From NCBI RefSeq assembly GCF_001297705.1, contig NZ_LIRF01000008.1:496001-560000 (forward strand): a DNA stretch of 64,000 nucleotides. Reading direction: 5' to 3'. The stretch's first letter is position 1. Each line of letters opens with the position of its first letter. Under the pieces are notes generated by a model. It was not told where the DNA came from and ran no database searches. It was given only the letters and a program-made list of their open reading frames with translations. The stretch comes from Chryseobacterium sp. ERMR1:04. GTDB taxonomy: Bacteria; Bacteroidota; Bacteroidia; Flavobacteriales; Weeksellaceae. Both the position numbers and the translations under genes were made by a program. Shown here one piece after another: positions 7,923 to 15,352 of the stretch.

Positions 7923-9213
7923 TATTTTGATAATAATCAGCGATATTTTTTATTTCATCCAGATTCAAATTCCACATAAAATTCAAAAACTGCTGATAAC
8001 TTTCACTTTGGTTTTTAGGGTCTACTCTATCCAGATATCGGTTTAAGTTATAATTTTTCCGAGCTTCATAAATTTTAGCGAAACATTTTCCGAGCCATTT
8101 TTTATAATATTCCTCTTCTTCTCCGTCCTGTAAAAACTGAAGACTTGAATAAATTCCAACCCCATAGTCTTCTGAATAATAAAAATTGGGTAGCGTTTCC
8201 ATTCTCGCTATTTTTTCAAGAACAGCGTAAGATTCCGAAGGTTTTCCATCTGCATTTTCAACTTTCAGTTCCGGAAAACTTTTTTTTAGTCGATCAATTC
8301 TCAGTACAATTTCCGGATGCGACTTTAGCGAATCTTTATTCAGCTTTTCTTTAAAATTATTATAATTATACAGCGAAAAATCTTCTTTTTTCAGCCACTT
8401 TTCTTTAAACTCCTGCTTGGGAAAACCAAAATATTTTTTATATGTTTCTACTTTTAATACTCTTGGCGAAATGGTATCGAAATCTTCCAGTCTTTTTAAT
8501 GTATTAACAAATTCAGTTTTCTTAAAATCACTATTTTTAAAAATCACGTAGCCCAAAGAATCGGCCTGCATTTCCTGCTTTCTATTTTCAACACCCTTCC
8601 TGTAAATTCTGTTTTTTAGCACATCAAAAGCCCTTTGATTACGGTTTTCTTTGGATAATTTAATATCCTGAACCACCGCCCTATCCGTTTGATCCTGATC
8701 AATCATATTCAGAAAAACCTTCAGCGTATGTTCCGAAATTTTGTGCCCCAACTCATGGGAAATCACCGCTGCCAGCTGATCATCATTATTTAGCCAGCTG
8801 AAAAGTCCCATATTGATCACAAAAGTTCCGTCTACAAAGCAATACGCATTTGGCGTGTTGTCTCTGGCAATAAGAATTTTTAAGTTTTGAGGAATTTGAG
8901 GGTTATTTTTTCTTAATCTTTCGATCAGACTTTTTACTTTAGAATCAAACTCAGCGTTGAAAACAAAGCTTTTTCCCTTTACCTTTTTTTCAAACTCTTT
9001 GGAGAATTCTTTATAGATTTTTGATAATTCAGATCCCTTTTTTCCCGGAAAATCAGATTTACTTTTTTTGCCCAGATTTTCAGCATCCGAAGAAAAATTT
9101 CTGAGAAAATCTTTTCTCTTTGCATAATCTGCGGTATCCATAGGTTTATATACCTGTCCGAAGGTCATTATGAAAAAATAGAAAAATAAAAAGGAAATTA
9201 GTTTTTTCATCAT
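7912..9213 (-). CDS. M48 family metalloprotease, secreted
   Basis: This is a 433-aa protein with an N-terminal signal peptide (1-20, ending FGQ). The zinc site HELGH is at residues 153-157, and the third ligand is probably the Glu of QEMQADSLGY about 65 residues later, the usual M48 arrangement. The protein should be a periplasmic or surface zinc protease related to the BepA/LoiP group that deals with misfolded envelope proteins; that role is inferred from the family. The C-terminal 200 residues are helical and lack recognisable TPR units. It shares its upstream region with the divergent serine hydrolase gene. Confidence 0.85.
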   Translation of the reverse strand: MMKKLISFLFFYFFIMTFGQVYKPMDTADYAKRKDFLRNFSSDAENLGKKSKSDFPGKKGSELSKIYKEFSKEFEKKVKGKSFVFNAEFDSKVKSLIERLRKNNPQIPQNLKILIARDNTPNAYCFVDGTFVINMGLFSWLNNDDQLAAVISHELGHKISEHTLKVFLNMIDQDQTDRAVVQDIKLSKENRNQRAFDVLKNRIYRKGVENRKQEMQADSLGYVIFKNSDFKKTEFVNTLKRLEDFDTISPRVLKVETYKKYFGFPKQEFKEKWLKKEDFSLYNYNNFKEKLNKDSLKSHPEIVLRIDRLKKSFPELKVENADGKPSESYAVLEKIARMETLPNFYYSEDYGVGIYSSLQFLQDGEEEEYYKKWLGKCFAKIYEARKNYNLNRYLDRVDPKNQSESYQQFLNFMWNLNLDEIKNIADYYQNKES

Positions 9214-9232
9214 ATTTTACATCAAATAATCA

Positions 9233-9240
9233 CAAAAATA
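9233..9240 (-). promoter_or_regulatory. -7 box of M48 peptidase gene
   Basis: The minus strand reads TATTTTTG, 19 bp before the ATG. It lies back to back with the promoter of the serine hydrolase gene. Confidence 0.5.
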
Positions 9241-9272
9241 AATCATTCCGTTTCATATTATCAAATTTATTT

Positions 9273-9280
9273 TAAATTTG
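9273..9280 (+). promoter_or_regulatory. -7 box of serine hydrolase gene
   Basis: TAAATTTG matches the consensus and lies 16 bp before the ATG at 9297. A weak -33-like TTTC is 18 bp upstream. Confidence 0.55.
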
Positions 9281-9296
9281 TTGAAGACCAACTTAC

Positions 9297-10436
9297 ATGA
9301 AAGCACTAAAATATATCGTAGGCGGAGCCGCTGCTACAGTAGCCCTAGCCTATCTTTTTGGATATGATTATTTATTCAGTGGAATATCTAAAACATACCT
9401 TAAAGGGAAATTAAGCGCCAATATTGATGATGGAAAGCTTTTTCCGAGAAATACAATTCACACAGAAGAGCCCAAACTTTGGGAAGAAGATCCTGAATAC
9501 AACCAAAAAGAACTTCCCGAAAATATCGTTACTGATCTTTTACAGTCTGATACAGCAGGTTTTGTGGTCATTAAAAACGGGAAAATTCTTCATGAACAAT
9601 ATTGGAATGGATATAATCAGCTTTCAAAAACCAATTCATTTTCAATGGCAAAAGCTGTGACCGTAATGCTTTTGGGCAAAGCATTGGAAGAAGCTAAGAT
9701 TAAAAATATTGATTCTCTATTCTCCGATTTCTATGATGAATTTAAAACTAAAGAATTTGGGAATCATGTAACCCTTAAAAATTTGGCTCAAATGGAGGCC
9801 GGACTTGATTGGGATGAAGATTACGCCAATCCTTTTCTTCCGAACGCTAAAGCGTACTACGGAAGAAGTCTTGCCAAAGCGGTTTTTTCAAGAAAATTCA
9901 AAGAAGAACCCGGGCAAAGATATCAGTATCAAAGCGGTTCAACACAGTTGTTAGGTTTTGCTGTAAGAAAAGCCATCAATCAATCTTTAGCCAGTTACTT
10001 ATCTGAAAAATTCTGGATTCCGCTTGGAATGGAGCAAAATGCAGAATGGAGTGTTGACGACAGCGGGATGGAAAAAACCTATTGCTGTATTCATTCCAAT
10101 GCGAGAGATTATGCAAAATTGGGGCAGCTATTCTTGAATGATGGAAAGGTTGACGATATTCAATTATTAAATTTAGATTTTATTAATTTAATGAGAACTC
10201 CAACTCAGAAATCTAAAGAAATTTACGGAATGGGACTTTGGATTAATCATGATAATCCTATTCAACATTATTATTTCTTAGGACTTCAAGGTCAGTACAT
10301 TATTATGGTTCCTGAACATGATATGGTGATTGTAAGAACTGGAAGCTACAGTAATAATCCTAAAAACGACAGAGGAAGACCAGATCAGGTGAAATTTTTG
10401 GTGAATGAAACCGTACAATTATTTCAGACAACATAA
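9297..10436 (+). CDS. serine hydrolase, class C beta-lactamase family
   Basis: This is a 379-aa protein of the penicillin-binding-protein/beta-lactamase fold (COG1680). The nucleophile motif SMAK is at 116-119 (S-x-x-K) and the second motif YQS is at 211-213. An N-terminal hydrophobic helix (about 5-27) should anchor it in the inner membrane facing the periplasm. Family members include esterases, D-amino-acid peptidases and 6-aminohexanoate-dimer hydrolases; the substrate cannot be told from sequence. It is divergent from the M48 peptidase gene and convergent with umuC. Confidence 0.8.
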   Translation: MKALKYIVGGAAATVALAYLFGYDYLFSGISKTYLKGKLSANIDDGKLFPRNTIHTEEPKLWEEDPEYNQKELPENIVTDLLQSDTAGFVVIKNGKILHEQYWNGYNQLSKTNSFSMAKAVTVMLLGKALEEAKIKNIDSLFSDFYDEFKTKEFGNHVTLKNLAQMEAGLDWDEDYANPFLPNAKAYYGRSLAKAVFSRKFKEEPGQRYQYQSGSTQLLGFAVRKAINQSLASYLSEKFWIPLGMEQNAEWSVDDSGMEKTYCCIHSNARDYAKLGQLFLNDGKVDDIQLLNLDFINLMRTPTQKSKEIYGMGLWINHDNPIQHYYFLGLQGQYIIMVPEHDMVIVRTGSYSNNPKNDRGRPDQVKFLVNETVQLFQTT

Positions 10437-10451
10437 ACTAATCACTTCTAA

Positions 10452-10465
10452 ACTAAAGCTTTAGT
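10452..10465. terminator. possible weak terminator palindrome
   Basis: The 14-bp palindrome ACTAAAGCTTTAGT lies between the convergent serine hydrolase and umuC genes and overlaps the umuC stop. No strong T-tract follows, so its function is uncertain. Confidence 0.3.
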
Positions 10466-11732
10466 GGAACCGGAAATTAGCTTCCGTCAAGGTATTATTC
10501 TTTAAGAAAGCTTCGTATTCGGGGGATAATTGGGCGCGTCCAAAAGTGTTCTCGCCGCTCATACTTCCTAGACGAACTTTGTCTTTTCCGTATTTTTTAT
10601 TCATCGCATCCATTGCTTTCATCACCGGTAAATGTTGATTTTGAGTATCTTCCTCAAAAAGGCTGATCAATCGTTGATCCTCAGGAACAAAATCATTAAC
10701 GATAACTCCCGCTTTTTTATAATGGAAACCTTCTTTAAAAATAGCTTCGAAAAGTTCATTCACAGCCCTTCCGATAATAATAGAAGAATTGGTAGGATTA
10801 GGAAGAATTTGGGTCATCGCATTTCTATATTCCGGCAAATCCTGTCTGAAACGATTCGTCTGAACAAAAACCGTAACCATCTTACAGCATGTATTTTGTT
10901 TTCTCAACCTTTCTGAGCAATACATTCCGAACGTTTCTACCCGCTCTCTCACGTCATCTTTTTTCATCAACATTTCCATGAAACTTCGGGTAACAGCAAT
11001 GGACTTTTTAGGAGAAGGAGCATCCAGTTCAAGCTGCCGGATCCCTTTTAACTCATTAATCATTCTCACCCCATGAATTCCCATCACTTTTCTCACCCAC
11101 ATTTCGGGTTTTTGCAGCAGATCCCAAGCTTTGTATACTCCACTGTCATTCATTTTTGCGGTAAGTTTTCGACCAATGCCCCAAACATCTCCGATATTAA
11201 GCCATTTTAAGGCTTTCTCAATTTTTTCAGGCGTATCCATTATATAAACTCCATCAAAATTTTTCGGAAAATCTTTTACAATTCTGTTGGCAACCTTACA
11301 CAATGTTTTGGTGGGTGCAATTCCGATACTTACCGGAATATGGGTTTCTTTCTGAATTTTATGCTGAATTTCCAGACAATAATCATAGAGATTGATGTAT
11401 TTAAAACCCGTTAGATCAAGGAATAATTCATCAATACTGTAAACCTCATGCTCCAAAACATAAGCCTTTGCAATATCTATTACCTGTTGACTTTTAAAAT
11501 TATACAACTCAAATTTTGCTGAAAAACTTTTGACATCATATTTCTTAAAAAGCTCTTTATACTTAAATGCAGGAGCCGCCATCGGAATTCCCAAATCTTT
11601 AGCTTCTTTACTTCGAGACACAACACATCCATCGTTGTTGGAAAGCACCACAACGGGCTTGTTTTCGAGCGAAGGATCCAGCGTTCTTTCACAGGAAACA
11701 AAAAAATTATTGCAATCGACTAAGGCGTACAT
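10461..11732 (-). CDS. umuC: Y-family DNA polymerase, UmuC-like
   Basis: This is a 423-aa translesion polymerase. The N-terminal DCNNFFVSCER motif carries the first metal-binding Asp and the YSIDELFLD motif carries the catalytic Asp-Glu pair. The helix-hairpin-helix region and a C-terminal little-finger domain follow. Full length fits UmuC, which makes Pol V with cleaved UmuD. No umuD lies next to it: its neighbours are a serine hydrolase and the accessory island. It reads away from the island, and its own -7 box is distinct from the island promoter element 120 bp upstream. Confidence 0.9.
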   Translation of the reverse strand: MYALVDCNNFFVSCERTLDPSLENKPVVVLSNNDGCVVSRSKEAKDLGIPMAAPAFKYKELFKKYDVKSFSAKFELYNFKSQQVIDIAKAYVLEHEVYSIDELFLDLTGFKYINLYDYCLEIQHKIQKETHIPVSIGIAPTKTLCKVANRIVKDFPKNFDGVYIMDTPEKIEKALKWLNIGDVWGIGRKLTAKMNDSGVYKAWDLLQKPEMWVRKVMGIHGVRMINELKGIRQLELDAPSPKKSIAVTRSFMEMLMKKDDVRERVETFGMYCSERLRKQNTCCKMVTVFVQTNRFRQDLPEYRNAMTQILPNPTNSSIIIGRAVNELFEAIFKEGFHYKKAGVIVNDFVPEDQRLISLFEEDTQNQHLPVMKAMDAMNKKYGKDKVRLGSMSGENTFGRAQLSPEYEAFLKNNTLTEANFRFH

Positions 11733-11758
11733 GATAAATAAATCAACTTTTTGCTATA

Positions 11759-11766
11759 CAAAATTA
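11759..11766 (-). promoter_or_regulatory. -7 box of umuC
   Basis: The minus strand reads TAATTTTG, 26 bp before the umuC ATG. I see no island-type 15-mer in the matching position for this promoter. Confidence 0.45.
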
Positions 11767-11854
11767 TGCCTTTTAAAATAGAATATTATGTTTAATTAAA
11801 ACTTTAACGCTATAAATAGCCATTTGATTTTCAACAAATTAAATATTTTAAATG

Positions 11855-11888
11855 CGTCATGTTTTGTCGTGTTTACCAATTACTTTTG
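11855..11888 (+). promoter_or_regulatory. island promoter P1 (15-mer + N11 + -7 box), no adjacent ORF
   Basis: The element CGTCATGTTTTGTCG (11855-11869) is followed after exactly 11 bp by TACTTTTG (11881-11888). Transcription would begin near 11895, but no credible reading frame occurs before the second promoter at 12001. It could be a tandem promoter for the peptidase gene or drive a short RNA. The 11733-12061 gap holds the umuC promoter, P1 and P2 and nothing else recognisable. Confidence 0.7.
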
Positions 11889-12000
11889 CTTTTTTTTCTA
11901 AATTTTCCAATAATAAAAAATCCATCTCTAAAAAATAAGCTTCATTGTTTTAGACCATTAATCCATTCAAAGAATAATAAGATCATATTAATTCTACATG

Positions 12001-12034
12001 CGTCAAGTTTTGTCGCATCCCGTGTATACTTTTG
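12001..12034 (+). promoter_or_regulatory. island promoter P2, M15 peptidase gene
   Basis: CGTCAAGTTTTGTCG (12001-12015), N11, then TACTTTTG (12027-12034), 27 bp before the ATG at 12062. Here the palindrome extends outward: ATGCG and CGCAT flank the core (11998-12018). Confidence 0.75.
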
Positions 12035-12061
12035 TTTTCTAAAACATTAAAATATACAATT

Positions 12062-12562
12062 ATGGATAAAGTGACTTTAGAAAGAATTGAAAAACTACAC
12101 CCTTTCGTAAGAGATGAAGTAAAACAAATTATTAAAGAATGCGATGAAGCCCTAACCGGAAGAGCAAAAATAAGAATTACGCAGGGCCTAAGAAGTTTTG
12201 AAGAACAGGAAAAGCTGTATGCCATTGGAAGAATTACGACAGGAAAAAAAGTAACCAATGCTAAAGCCGGACAAAGTATTCATAATTATGGCCTCGCGGT
12301 AGATATGTGCTTAATGATTGATGGAAAAACAGCAAGCTGGGATACCGCAAAAGACTGGGATAATGATGGTGTGGCCGATTGGTACGAATGTGTGAAAATT
12401 TTCGCTAAACACGGCTGGGATTGGGGCGGAAACTGGAAAACGTTTAAAGATCTTCCCCACTTTGAAAAAAAGAGCATTCCAACCAAAAAAGGACCTATAA
12501 AAACAAGCTGGAGAACCTTGTCTAAAATGACGAGAGATAAGGCAGGATATATTATTCTTTAA
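12062..12562 (+). CDS. M15-type L-alanyl-D-glutamate peptidase, endolysin-like
   Basis: This is a 166-aa protein of the VanY/CwlK (M15) fold, which cuts L-Ala-D-Glu bonds in peptidoglycan stem peptides. The SIHNYGLAVD motif gives zinc ligands His74 and Asp81, and LPHFE gives His133. Between them is an EF-hand-like loop (Asp98, Asp100, Asp102, Gly103, Asp106, Glu109); the related phage T5 endolysin is known to be calcium-controlled through such a loop. There is no signal peptide, so release would need a holin, lysis or injection. The start at 12062 follows island promoter P2. The first gene of the island. Confidence 0.85.
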   Translation: MDKVTLERIEKLHPFVRDEVKQIIKECDEALTGRAKIRITQGLRSFEEQEKLYAIGRITTGKKVTNAKAGQSIHNYGLAVDMCLMIDGKTASWDTAKDWDNDGVADWYECVKIFAKHGWDWGGNWKTFKDLPHFEKKSIPTKKGPIKTSWRTLSKMTRDKAGYIIL

Positions 12563-12591
12563 TCTCATTTTATTTGAAATTAATTATAATA

Positions 12592-12625
12592 CGACACGTT
12601 CTGTCGCCTCCTCCGCCTATCTTTA
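12592..12625 (+). promoter_or_regulatory. island promoter P3, patatin gene
   Basis: CGACACGTTCTGTCG (12592-12606), N11, then TATCTTTA (12618-12625). The 15-mer is a perfect CGACA-N5-TGTCG inverted repeat. The predicted leader to the ATG at 12742 is about 110 nt. Confidence 0.75.
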
Positions 12626-12741
12626 TTGTAGCAAAAAACAGCAGAAACAAAGAAATCTAAAAGCTAAAAACCAATAGTTACTTATTGATTTTATCCAGCT
12701 AAGATTGTATGTGTCCTTTTAAAAAAATTAAAAAATATCAC

Positions 12742-13779
12742 ATGAAAAAAACAACCATTCTTTCTTTGGACGGCGGCGGTATAAGAGGTATTATCACCTG
12801 CATTATTTTACGCTATATAGAAGAGCAACTACAGCAGCATGATAAACCAAGTGCCAAGCTTGGAGATTATTTTGATTTTGTTGCAGGAAGCAGCACGGGT
12901 GCTTTGATTGCCTCTATTATTCTATGCCCAGATGAAAACCGAAAAGCAAAATATTCTATTCAAAAAGGATTGGAATTATATGCTGAAAAAGGGGGCGATA
13001 TATTCCAGGTTTCTTTCTGGGAAAAATTAGTCAATCCGTTTGGTTTACTGAATGAAAAGATTTCTCAGGAAGAACTTGAAAAAAACCTCAATGACTTTTT
13101 TGGACATCTTGAGCTGAAAGAACTCATAAAACCCTGTTTAATAACCAGCTATGATATTGAAAATAGAAGAGCTAAACTTTTTAATTCCTGGAAAGCAAAT
13201 TTAAGTACCGACAATTTTTACGTAAAAGATATTTGCAGAGCAACTTCAGCGGCACCAACGTATTTTAGTCCGGTTCAGATAAAATCGATGTACGGACAAA
13301 TATTCAGTTTAATTGACGGCGGAATGTTTGCGAATAACCCTACCCTTTGCGCCTATGCTGAAGCAAGAAAAATTCCCTTTGCTGAAGTGTTAAGAAATCA
13401 TCAAAAAGCTAATCACCCAAGCGTTAATGATATGATTATAATTTCTATCGGAACAGGGATTGAGTCTAGGTCTTATTCTTTCAAGAAAATGGAAAAATCA
13501 GGAAAATTGGGCTGGGTAACTCCTATTATTGACATTCTAATGTCTGCCAATGCTGAAACAGTAGACTATCAACTTTGCCAAATGTTCCAAACGTTGGGTC
13601 AGAGAAATCAGAAAAACTATTATCGATTAAATCCATCTTTAAAAAATGCTTCTCCTTCAATGGATAACGTAAGAAGATCTAATATTGAAAATTTAATCCA
13701 AGCCGGACTGAGTTATATTGATGATAACAGAGAAACATTGAATCAAATTGTACAGAAATTGATCAGAAATAAAATATAA
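12742..13779 (+). CDS. patatin-like phospholipase
   Basis: This is a 345-aa patatin-fold lipase. The oxyanion loop GGGIRG is at 11-16, the nucleophile elbow GSSTG has Ser51, and the DGG motif has Asp192, giving a complete Ser-Asp dyad. The enzyme should hydrolyse membrane phospholipid acyl esters. The architecture resembles CBASS CapV effectors, but no CD-NTase gene is nearby, so it is more likely a lysis or injected lipase of this island. There is no signal peptide. ATG 12742 is preferred over 12709 because the family begins just before SLDGGG. It is controlled by its own copy of the island promoter. Confidence 0.85.
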   Translation: MKKTTILSLDGGGIRGIITCIILRYIEEQLQQHDKPSAKLGDYFDFVAGSSTGALIASIILCPDENRKAKYSIQKGLELYAEKGGDIFQVSFWEKLVNPFGLLNEKISQEELEKNLNDFFGHLELKELIKPCLITSYDIENRRAKLFNSWKANLSTDNFYVKDICRATSAAPTYFSPVQIKSMYGQIFSLIDGGMFANNPTLCAYAEARKIPFAEVLRNHQKANHPSVNDMIIISIGTGIESRSYSFKKMEKSGKLGWVTPIIDILMSANAETVDYQLCQMFQTLGQRNQKNYYRLNPSLKNASPSMDNVRRSNIENLIQAGLSYIDDNRETLNQIVQKLIRNKI

Positions 13780-13854
13780 GCTATTTTACTTATAAATACC
13801 CAATATAAGCTATTGAGATTATATTGAAAAAAAAATAAAAAAGATATTTAAACA

Positions 13855-13888
13855 CGTCAAGTTTTGTCGTTTCTCACCCCTACCTTTG
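13855..13888 (+). promoter_or_regulatory. island promoter P4, small acidic protein 1
   Basis: CGTCAAGTTTTGTCG (13855-13869), N11, then TACCTTTG (13881-13888). The predicted leader is about 118 nt and contains the conserved element at 13935-13973. Confidence 0.75.
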
Positions 13889-13934
13889 GAATATAACAAA
13901 GACACAAAATAACAATCATTAAAACTTTTAAACG

Positions 13935-13973
13935 CCTTTGAATTCAACATTTATAAATGCTGGACAGCAAGAA
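13935..13973 (+). promoter_or_regulatory. conserved leader element with palindrome
   Basis: A 39-nt leader segment begins CCTTTGAATTCA and includes the palindrome CATTTATAAATG. It recurs at 14294-14332 and, diverged, at 14620-14658, each time in the leader of a different gene. It may act at RNA level. A TTG at 13938 could extend the small ORF upstream through it, but the diverged third copy precedes an unrelated protein, so I treat it as untranslated. Confidence 0.5.
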
Positions 13974-14012
13974 ATACGTCCAAAATTTAACCTAAATCAC
14001 CAAACAAAAGAT

Positions 14013-14171
14013 ATGGAAACACCAAATCACAATCCAGATATAACTTTTGATAAAGAGCTCTACACCGTTGAATGGAGCGACATCGAAAATGCAGAAATAG
14101 ACTACGAGAATTATCTCGACGATATTGAAAATTTCTTCCGACAGGATTTTGAAAATGATGGTCCAATCTAG
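14013..14171 (+). CDS. small acidic protein, copy 1
   Basis: This is a 52-aa protein I do not recognise. It is strongly acidic (Asp/Glu-rich, with repeated DIEN and DYENYLDD stretches) and has no signal peptide or membrane helix. The closely related copy 2 is 358 bp downstream. The ATG at 14013 begins METPNHNPD; an in-frame TTG at 13938 would add 25 residues encoded by the conserved leader. Its own copy of the island promoter suggests a high-output product, for example an adaptor, anti-activator or DNA-mimic-like inhibitor, but none of these is shown by the sequence. Confidence 0.65.
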   Translation: METPNHNPDITFDKELYTVEWSDIENAEIDYENYLDDIENFFRQDFENDGPI

Positions 14172-14183
14172 ATCGCTAGCTAT

Positions 14184-14517
14184 TCAAAAAAAATAAAAAA
14201 GATATTTAAACACGTCAAGTTTTGTCGCTTCACCCGCCTACCTTTGGAATATAACAAAGATACAAAATAACAATCATTAAAATTTTTAAACGCCTTTGAA
14301 TTCAACATTTATAAATGCTGGACAGCAAGAAATACGTCCAAATTTTAACCTAAATCATCAAACAAAAGATATGGAAACACCAAATCACAATCCAGATATA
14401 ACTTTTGATAAAGAGCTCTACACCGTTGAATGGAGCGACATTGAAAATACAGAAATAAACTACGAGAATTATCTCGATGATATTGAAAATTTCTTCCGAC
14501 AGGATTTTAAAAATGAT
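14184..14517 (+). repeat. tandem duplication, unit 2
   Basis: Second copy of the 358-bp-period duplication (see 13826-14159). The few differences sit mainly in the promoter spacer and in codons for the acidic protein, so promoter element and reading frame are both kept. Confidence 0.9.
14213..14246 (+). promoter_or_regulatory. island promoter P5, small acidic protein 2
   Basis: CGTCAAGTTTTGTCG (14213-14227), N11, then TACCTTTG (14239-14246). The spacer differs from P4 but its length is the same. Confidence 0.75.
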
Positions 14518-14541
14518 ATTCTGGAAGAAGATATCTATTAA
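14371..14541 (+). CDS. small acidic protein, copy 2
   Basis: This is a 56-aa paralogue of the 14013 product. Residues 1-46 differ at only a few positions (for example Ala to Thr and Asp to Asn), then the tails diverge (this one ends ILEEDIY). The open frame survives despite point changes, which suggests that the protein, not only the leader, is selected. Function unknown. A leader of the same type, with a diverged promoter, then precedes the first fibre-like gene. Confidence 0.65.
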   Translation: METPNHNPDITFDKELYTVEWSDIENTEINYENYLDDIENFFRQDFKNDILEEDIY

Positions 14542-14559
14542 ACTCAATTTTTAAACTTA

Positions 14560-14665
14560 ACACGTTCTGTGCTCTTCAGCATATTCCTCAAAAACCAATA
14601 CTACTTTACTGTCTCATAACCTTTGAATTCACCATTCACAAATGTTGAACAGCCAGAATTGTGTT
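14560..14665 (+). promoter_or_regulatory. degenerate third copy of island promoter and leader
   Basis: ACACGTTCTGT at 14560-14570 matches the left and centre of island promoter P3, but the TGTCG arm and the -7 box are decayed. The 39-nt leader element recurs at 14620-14658 with about 33 of 39 bases kept. It precedes the first fibre-like gene (14711) at a spacing similar to that of the small-protein genes. Confidence 0.5.
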
Positions 14666-14710
14666 TAAAAATAATCAACTAAAGATCAATATTAATTACA
14701 AAATTTATTT

Positions 14711-15340
14711 ATGAAAACAAAAGAAGAATTAAAACTTTATTTCGAAAACGGAAATAAACCAACACAAGAACATTTTTGGCAATGGCAGGAATCTTATTGG
14801 CATAAAGATGAAAAAATTCCACAAAGCGCTATTAGTAATCTCGAAAAATTAGTTCCATTAATTACTAATAATGAATTTAGAGGATCTTTTCTGTCTGTTA
14901 CATTTCCGGATACTATAAAAAAAATTGCAGATGGTGCTTATAACTACCAAGGTTTCTTATACCAAGTAAGAGAGATTATTTTAAATGAAGGGCTTGAAGA
15001 AGTAGGTAGATCCGCCTTTGGATCACAATGTATAAAAAGTGTTAAAACACCTACCACATTAAAGATTATTAAATATGGAGCTTTTTCTAGCCAAGTAAAT
15101 GCCAATGACGCTTCTGACACATTAGAAGAAATCATTTTAAATGAAGGCCTAGAGGTTATAGGTGATTATGCATTCAATTCCTCAAACACTAAATTAAAAG
15201 AATTATACATTCCTAATACTGTACAATCCGTTGGACTTAATGCATTTGCTATACCATCTCTTAAAAGTGTATCTGCCCCTAGAGGATTAGACTTAAGCAA
15301 TGCCGGCATTCCAGAAACAGCAACAATCACATATAGATAA
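14711..15340 (+). CDS. BspA-like leucine-rich repeat protein with shared N-terminal module
   Basis: This is a 209-aa protein in two parts. Residues 1-38 are the module found in the next two gene products (MKTKEELKLYFENG, then FWQWQ and SYWHKDEKIP). Residues about 60-200 are LRR_5/BspA-type repeats (LEEVGRSAFGS, LEVIGDYAFNS, VQSVGLNAF). Such repeats commonly bind surfaces or host proteins. There is no signal peptide. Fibre tip, adhesin or cargo are all possible. It begins an apparent operon with 12- and 7-bp gaps to the next genes. Confidence 0.7.
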   Translation: MKTKEELKLYFENGNKPTQEHFWQWQESYWHKDEKIPQSAISNLEKLVPLITNNEFRGSFLSVTFPDTIKKIADGAYNYQGFLYQVREIILNEGLEEVGRSAFGSQCIKSVKTPTTLKIIKYGAFSSQVNANDASDTLEEIILNEGLEVIGDYAFNSSNTKLKELYIPNTVQSVGLNAFAIPSLKSVSAPRGLDLSNAGIPETATITYR

Positions 15341-15352
15341 ATTTATATTAAA

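Larger units (their letters stand above)
13826..14159 (+). repeat. tandem duplication, unit 1 (promoter, leader and small gene)
   Basis: This segment is nearly identical to 14184-14517; the period is 358 bp. Each unit carries an island promoter, a roughly 120-nt leader and most of a small acidic protein gene. Differences are a handful of point changes, and the units diverge after the codons for QDF(E/K)ND. Confidence 0.9.

Noticed and set aside
11859..12050. 63-aa frame between the two tandem island promoters
   Set aside because: It would start inside promoter P1 and run through P2; the composition is AT-driven and it has no recognisable feature.
12311..12568. Minus-strand frames opposite the M15 peptidase gene
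   Set aside because: They mirror the codon pattern of the real gene, and no promoter reads in that direction.
12742..13779. CBASS defence operon centred on the patatin gene
   Set aside because: No CD-NTase, ubiquitin-like or other CBASS gene is adjacent; the shared island promoter ties the patatin to the lysis/toxin set instead.
13938..14012. Upstream TTG extension of the small acidic protein genes (also 14296-14370)
   Set aside because: The extra residues come from the conserved leader element, which also occurs before an unrelated gene at 14620; the ATG start is more likely.
13826..14541. CRISPR-like or satellite repeat
   Set aside because: Only two long coding units are present, not an array of short repeats with spacers.
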